DNA from: Bacteroidota bacterium
GTDB taxonomy: Bacteria > Bacteroidota > Bacteroidia > B-17B0 > Aurantibacillaceae
Assembly (NCBI GenBank): GCA_025359355.1
Contig: JANYGR010000321.1
Span: 1-9,862, forward strand
Direction: 5' to 3'
Length of the DNA: 9,862 nucleotides
Of this stretch, positions 7,207 through 9,862 are shown in pieces. The notes under the pieces are model-generated. The model was not told where the DNA came from. It saw only the letters and a program-made list of their open reading frames with translations, and made no database searches. Numbering within the stretch: position 1 is the first letter of the stretch; each line of letters starts with the position of its first letter. The translations under genes and the position numbers were made by a program.

Positions 7207-8097
7207 TTAAAAAAATAGACTGAGTGAAAAAATAAACTTAGCCATCATATTTTGTTTTAAAATCGATTTGTATTGGCTTTCAAGGTTTTTGTCCCAACTT
7301 AAAGTATACGCCGTATAATTACTAATGAAGTATTTCGTACACTCAATATTTTTACCAATAGCAAAGTCCATAATCTCTTGCCTAAGCTGTCTTTTAACTA
7401 CTCTCCTTCTTTTGCCGAACCAATATCGATGAATATAAAGATCGGGTGCGCCTAAGTAGTGTATTGTCTCGTGAGCTATTGTTGCAGATTTATTATCGCC
7501 AATAAATATTTTACGACCTTCGGTAAAACCTAAAATTTTACTTTTTTTCAATTTCAATAAATGAATCATTAAAAGTTTATTGTCGGATTGATTGAAACTT
7601 AATTTATTGTTAAGTAATTTAATGACTGAAGTATCTCTTATTTGTTGTGCCAATGAATCGAAAAGTCGTTTATTCCAATCCACACTTTCTATTTTTTCTT
7701 CTTGTGTTTTAGTCTTCTTACTTGTTACCACATTAAAAAAGTGTTTTCTCATCAATGTTTGTAAGCTTTTACTAGGTAGTTTATGTATAAAATAATGTTT
7801 TAACGAGGTATCTTTATTAACCAACCAATGTTCTTTGAAAACTAGATTTTGACCTCTTTCGTGAGCTTCTGTGGATAGCCAGTTAAACGCTTTTTTTGAT
7901 TCACGTGAAAATGAATTTGTGATAGAAGTGTCTTCTGCTCTACTAGAACTTTGCGTAACAATAAAATGATAAACGTTTACGGTATCTTTGATTGGAGTAG
8001 ACCGAATATTTACTGGGATTTTAACAAGAAAACATGAATGAAGTAAGAGTGTCGAGTAAATAAATAAAAGTCGTTTTAATATATTTAAAAAAATCAC
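7207..8097 (-). CDS. Putative lipoprotein zinc metalloprotease (metzincin-like, HExxHxxGxxD)
   Basis: From a GTG start at 8097 the product is 296 residues. The open frame reaches back to a TTG at 8202, but those 35 extra residues look non-coding and precede the hydrophobic signal. The GTG start gives a lipoprotein-type signal (IFLNILKRLLFIYSTLLLHSC, candidate lipidated Cys22). The centre is Lys/Ser/Thr-rich without recognised domains. Residues 209-219 read HETIHYLGAPD, the metzincin zinc-binding form HExxHxxGxxD with Asp as third ligand, followed by LY as in M6-type LGxPDLY motifs. Twenty-four residues later QEIMDFA (Met243) fits a Met-turn, and SNYTAYTLSW follows. This supports an exported zinc endopeptidase anchored to the envelope, but its substrate is unknown and the overall family is not recognised. 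It lies 86 bp downstream of a beta-barrel-like gene and is probably co-transcribed with it. Very AT-rich codon use suggests an accessory gene. Confidence 0.7.
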   Translation of the reverse strand: MIFLNILKRLLFIYSTLLLHSCFLVKIPVNIRSTPIKDTVNVYHFIVTQSSSRAEDTSITNSFSRESKKAFNWLSTEAHERGQNLVFKEHWLVNKDTSLKHYFIHKLPSKSLQTLMRKHFFNVVTSKKTKTQEEKIESVDWNKRLFDSLAQQIRDTSVIKLLNNKLSFNQSDNKLLMIHLLKLKKSKILGFTEGRKIFIGDNKSATIAHETIHYLGAPDLYIHRYWFGKRRRVVKRQLRQEIMDFAIGKNIECTKYFISNYTAYTLSWDKNLESQYKSILKQNMMAKFIFSLSLFF

Positions 8098-8183
8098 AAT
8101 ATATAGTCTCGTTCTTAGTAATTTAAAATGTATAAATGCCTTGTTCGTCTGCGAGCATAAGATATAACCGATATTAGGTGTAG

Positions 8184-8828
8184 TTATTTCATTATAAAAC
8201 AAAATCCGAGTTGTCCTGTTATGCCTGATTGTCTTAGCGAATTAGCTTTAATTATTTCTGCTGGTCTAAAAGACATTTTTTTCCAAGAAGGATTTGTTAT
8301 GTCGTATTCGTATTCAATGATGCAAGTTAGTCCTATTCTACCAATTTTTATTTTTGGTTGAATACCTACCTTTGGAGAAAAAAAATAATTTTTCTGTCGG
8401 ATTAAATCATTTGAATAAAGTCTAGTTCTACCAGTATTAAAACCGATATAGTAATTTAAACTAAAATTTTTTAAACTTTTCACAAGAGTCCGCCCGCAAG
8501 CAAAACTAAAAACATAACCAGAAATTTTTCCTGTTAATGTGTCTTGAATTTTAATTGATTGTGGTAGGATTTGATTATAAATAAAATGACCATAAAACCC
8601 TCCCTTTCTTTGAACAGGAAAATAACCACTTATTCCAATTCCAACTGTTTGTAATGGCATATTTAATTCAATAGAATTAATTGTATTTAACTGTTTGTAA
8701 AAGTCTTGCGAGTAAACTCTATAACCATAATATAAGTCAAACGAATTCAACCCATGATTCTTGTCGTTTTGAGCTGTCAAACTAACCGTTACGAAAGTCA
8801 TTAATATTACAAACGTTTTTGTTTTCAT
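8184..8828 (-). CDS. Small outer-membrane beta-barrel-like protein of unknown function
   Basis: This 214-residue protein has a clear Sec signal peptide, MKTKTFVILMTFVTVSLTAQ (cleavage near Ala19/Gln20). The mature chain alternates short amphipathic, aromatic-rich strands: FDLYYGYRVYSQDFYKQL, LQTVGIGISGYFPV, GGFYGHFIYNQIL, GYVFSFACGRTL, FSLNYYIGFNTGRTRLY, YFFSPKVGIQPKIKIGRIGL, CIIEYEYDI and GITGQLGFCFIMK. It ends close to an aromatic strand, as outer-membrane barrels usually do. About eight to ten strands fit a small barrel like those in the 'outer membrane beta-barrel' families of Bacteroidota, though no specific family is recognised. The ATG at 8828 is supported by the signal peptide and by a well-formed promoter about 70-100 bp upstream. 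The metzincin-like gene follows on the same strand, suggesting a joint envelope function. Confidence 0.75.
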   Translation of the reverse strand: MKTKTFVILMTFVTVSLTAQNDKNHGLNSFDLYYGYRVYSQDFYKQLNTINSIELNMPLQTVGIGISGYFPVQRKGGFYGHFIYNQILPQSIKIQDTLTGKISGYVFSFACGRTLVKSLKNFSLNYYIGFNTGRTRLYSNDLIRQKNYFFSPKVGIQPKIKIGRIGLTCIIEYEYDITNPSWKKMSFRPAEIIKANSLRQSGITGQLGFCFIMK

Positions 8829-8896
8829 AATTACGCCTAACGGTTAATAGCTAGAACTTTTACAGTTCAATGCACTCGTCAACCGAATACTAATAA

Positions 8897-8926
8897 CAAA
8901 GATAAAATGTTTCTACGCATTTGCAA
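8897..8926 (-). promoter_or_regulatory. Promoter for the barrel/metalloprotease operon
   Basis: On the minus strand TTG (8926-8924) is followed after 19 bp by an exact -7 element TATCTTTG (8904-8897). The predicted start, near 8891, leaves a leader of about 60 nt. That leader includes a small inverted repeat, GAACT-GTAAA-AGTTC, just downstream. The promoter begins directly after the toxin-antitoxin terminator. Confidence 0.65.
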
Positions 8927-8932
8927 GGCAAT

Positions 8933-8952
8933 AAAAAAACTCCTTTCGGAGC
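8933..8952 (-). terminator. Intrinsic terminator after the toxin gene
   Basis: On the minus strand GCTCC-GAAA-GGAG is followed by seven T residues: a short GC stem with a GNRA tetraloop and a U-tract, 11 bp after the toxin stop codon. The stem is only 4-5 bp, but its context between two same-strand units is typical. Confidence 0.65.
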
Positions 8953-8963
8953 ATTCTTACATT

Positions 8964-9260
8964 TTATTTTTTCTTAACTAATTTAGCGGGGTCATCTTTA
9001 CCAACAAAACACTGATAAACGATTACTTCTTTTTTCATTACTTCAAAAATTAACAGATACGGAAATGGCTTTATAACCTTGGTACGGTAGTTATCGTATT
9101 TGATTTGATAACCTAATGGATTAACTGTTATATCTTGTAAAGCAACGTCAATAGCATCAGAAAATTTATAACCTAAATTTTCTTGTATTTTCTCGTATTG
9201 GTAAGCTATTTCTACAATCTCAGCTTTCGCTGTTTCCTTTACAACTAACTTATACTTCAT
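8964..9260 (-). CDS. RelE/ParE-family toxin of a type II toxin-antitoxin system
   Basis: This 98-residue basic protein opens MKYKLVVKETAKAEIVEIAYQYEKIQENLGYKF, the beta strand plus two-helix start of RelE/ParE toxins. It continues ALQDITVNPLGYQIKYDNYRTKVIKPFPYLLIFEVMKKEVIVYQCFVGKDDPAKL, where 'NP...Y...R....FPY...F......I.VY..F...DP' is the family core. Members either cleave mRNA at the ribosome (RelE) or poison gyrase (ParE); the sequence alone does not decide between them. The start overlaps the stop of the upstream antitoxin gene as ATGA (9260-9257), indicating translational coupling. An intrinsic terminator follows 11 bp after the stop. Confidence 0.9.
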   Translation of the reverse strand: MKYKLVVKETAKAEIVEIAYQYEKIQENLGYKFSDAIDVALQDITVNPLGYQIKYDNYRTKVIKPFPYLLIFEVMKKEVIVYQCFVGKDDPAKLVKKK

Positions 9261-9499
9261 TTTTTAAGCTTAGCTGATATCGCTTTTTTAACTTCTTGGG
9301 CTGTATAAGATTTACTCTTACCTTCTAAATGATCTTTACGACGTTTATTTAACTCTTTTACTTGTTCTGGAGTAAATGGAAAATCAGCCTCGGAAGAATG
9401 AATATGAGATTCTAAAATAGTGTACACCGCTTTCAAAATTTTCTCATCCGCCATTTCAATAAACTCGTGAGTTTTTTTTCTTAATGCTATTGATGTCAT
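9257..9499 (-). CDS. Antitoxin of the RelE/ParE-type module
   Basis: The 80-residue product starts at ATG 9499 (MTSIALRKKTHEFIEMADEKILKAV). A TTG 30 bp further upstream keeps the frame open, but it overlaps the predicted -7 element, so the ATG is preferred. The N-terminal helical segment (ALRKKTHEFIEMADEKILKAVYTILESH) and the charged, extended C-terminal part (FTPEQVKELNKRRKDHLEGKSKSYTAQEVKKAISAKLKK) fit the addiction-module antitoxins paired with RelE/ParE toxins in Bacteroidota. The C-terminal half usually wraps the toxin, and the N-terminal half usually dimerises. It would neutralise the toxin encoded immediately downstream (4-bp ATGA overlap) and may autoregulate the operon. No classical ribbon-helix-helix or HTH motif is obvious. 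Confidence 0.85.
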   Translation of the reverse strand: MTSIALRKKTHEFIEMADEKILKAVYTILESHIHSSEADFPFTPEQVKELNKRRKDHLEGKSKSYTAQEVKKAISAKLKK

Positions 9500-9526
9500 A
9501 ATGGAGTTGGTTATTACGTTGATAAA

Positions 9527-9534
9527 CAAATTTA
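9527..9534 (-). promoter_or_regulatory. -7 promoter element for the toxin-antitoxin operon
   Basis: TAAATTTG on the minus strand matches TANNTTTG exactly and would start transcription near 9521, about 20 nt before the antitoxin ATG. No good -33 TTTG lies at the right distance, so this rests on the -7 element alone. Confidence 0.45.
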
Positions 9535-9721
9535 CTCATTTTGCAATTAATAGCGGGGCGAAACATTGCATTTATTTTTTGTTCACCTAACCACTTCCAA
9601 TAGGTATAGTATACAATAAAGCTGAGCATGGCAACAAGAACGATGTGCTTTTCCGAAGCATTACAAATGCTTCGAAGCGAGTATGCTTTATACTTCCGTA
9701 TGATGCCGCAGCATTACAAAT
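9535..9721. other. Non-coding stretch between the TA operon and the group II intron
   Basis: No credible gene is present. The left part is AT-rich with a small palindrome, GTATA-G-TATAC (9604-9614). From about 9650 to 9721 it is built of palindromic repeat units, described separately. It forms the 3' exon side of the intron insertion. Confidence 0.6.
9653..9674. repeat. REP-like hairpin, intact copy
   Basis: CGAAGCATT-ACA-AATGCTTCG (9654-9674) is a perfect inverted repeat with 9-bp arms and a 3-nt loop. Its left half with one preceding base, CCGAAGCATTACAAATG (9653-9669), recurs with one mismatch at 9706-9722. Between the two, AGTAT/ATACT (9680-9694) forms another small hairpin. The arrangement resembles the paired palindromes (REP/BIME type) scattered between genes in many Bacteroidota. 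Confidence 0.7.
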
Positions 9722-9722
9722 G
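9706..9722. repeat. REP-like hairpin, copy truncated at the intron boundary
   Basis: CCGCAGCATTACAAATG matches the copy at 9653-9669 at 16 of 17 bases. It should continue into a right arm CTGCGG to close the hairpin, but the match stops at 9722, exactly where the 3' end of the group II intron is predicted from domain VI. The missing arm is expected on the far side of the intron, outside the window. Confidence 0.6.
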
Positions 9723-9760
9723 TCAAGTAGGCAAGGGCATTTCAGCCCAAGCCTCTCACA

Positions 9761-9794
9761 GAACCGTACGTGATACTCTCGCATCATACGGCTC
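9761..9794 (-). ncRNA. Group II intron catalytic domain V
   Basis: This element is exactly 34 nt, the canonical domain V length. The lower stem GAGCCGUA pairs with UACGGUUC and carries the AGC catalytic triad at positions 2-4. The upper stem UGAUGC pairs with GUAUCA across a GAGA (GNRA) tetraloop, and the two-base CG bulge sits between the stems on the 3' side. All hallmark features of domain V are present, so this RNA should be catalytically competent. Confidence 0.93.
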
Positions 9795-9805
9795 TTGTTA
9801 TGCTA

Positions 9806-9862
9806 TCAAATAGTTTTAAAAAGCGTCCAATGATAAAACATAGTTGGATAACTTTCTTTTAT
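9806..9862 (-). CDS. Group II intron reverse transcriptase/maturase, last 18 codons
   Basis: Reading leftward from the window edge, the frame gives IKESYPTMFYHWTLFKTI and then a TGA stop (9808-9806), 11 nt before domain V. The YPxxFxHW tail is the kind of ending seen in bacterial group II intron-encoded proteins, and the position directly ahead of domain V is where such a reading frame ends. The complete protein would combine reverse transcriptase, maturase and perhaps endonuclease domains, used in splicing and retrohoming. The body lies outside the window, so the identification rests on position plus a short tail. Confidence 0.65.
   Translation of the reverse strand: MKESYPTMFYHWTLFKTI

Larger units (their letters stand above)
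9722..9862 (-). mobile_element. Group II intron, 3' portion only (continues past the right edge)
   Basis: In minus-strand order the window contains the end of the intron-encoded protein, an 11-nt link, a complete domain V (9794-9761) and domain VI (about 9760-9722). Domain VI reads GUGAG-AGGC-UU-GGGC-UGAAAU-GCCC-UU-GCCU-A-CUUGAC: AGGC/GCCU and GGGC/GCCC stems, and a bulged A seven nucleotides before the 3' end, which is the expected branch-point position. The intron then ends in AC, matching the group II 3' consensus AY. The 5' end, domains I-IV and most of the reverse transcriptase lie outside the window, so completeness and activity cannot be judged. Confidence 0.88.

Noticed and set aside
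8840..8846. GCCTAAC, and ACCTAAC at 9583-9589, resembling the RYYYAAC core of integron attC sites
   Set aside because: No matching GTTRRRY core or paired inner boxes occurs at the right distance in either case, so a cassette array is not supported.
9500..9529. Upstream TTG start adding ten residues to the antitoxin
   Set aside because: The TTG falls inside the predicted -7 promoter element, and the ATG at 9499 gives a conventional N-terminus.
9587..9813. Two short open frames on opposite strands (9587-9787 minus, 9628-9813 plus)
   Set aside because: They lie across domain V, domain VI and the hairpin repeats of the intron region. The structured RNA explains the sequence, and neither peptide resembles a protein.

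Overview
The window looks like chromosomal DNA from a low-GC member of the Bacteroidota, probably a Flavobacteriales-like lineage. The evidence is a secreted protein with a type IX secretion (T9SS) C-terminal sorting domain, a TPR/PD40/OmpA lipoprotein, a DUF4293 membrane protein typical of the phylum, Bacteroidota-type promoters (-7 element TANNTTTG, sometimes with a TTG/TTTG element about 20 bp upstream), and almost no Shine-Dalgarno sequences. The exact genus cannot be read from this sequence.

Layout. Positions 1-1823 (minus) hold the N-terminal 607 codons of an OmpA-family lipoprotein with PorE-like architecture, cut by the window edge. It is divergent from a 609-residue T9SS cargo protein (2044-3873, plus), which is followed by a small lipoprotein (3901-4260) and a four-helix DUF4293 protein (4387-4833) with an apparently leaderless promoter. 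After a palindromic dispersed element (4851-4941) comes the acetyl-CoA carboxylase operon: accB (5086-5586, biotin carboxyl carrier protein) and accC (5714-7057, biotin carboxylase). They are separated by a spacer ending in a tandem ATCGTAA array. The two products work together in the first committed step of fatty-acid synthesis; accA and accD are not in the window. A strong bidirectional terminator (7073-7117) closes this block.

From about 7.2 kb to the end everything is on the minus strand and looks accessory. Read in transcription order from the right edge, it contains: the 3' end of a group II intron (last 18 codons of its reverse transcriptase/maturase, a complete 34-nt domain V, and domain VI); REP-like hairpin repeats, one of which appears to be split by the intron; a type II toxin-antitoxin pair with an ATGA overlap and its own terminator; a small outer-membrane-barrel-like protein with a good promoter; and a lipoprotein-like protein with a metzincin zinc-protease signature (HExxHxxGxxD plus a Met-turn). 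The latter two probably form a cell-envelope operon.

The observations most worth following up are the group II intron lodged in a palindromic repeat, the uncharacterised metzincin/OMP pair, the palindromic core TCCCGAT-N4-ATCGGGA present at two intergenic sites, and the tandem repeat immediately before accC. No CRISPR array, tRNA or rRNA was seen. No clearly novel multi-gene system could be demonstrated.
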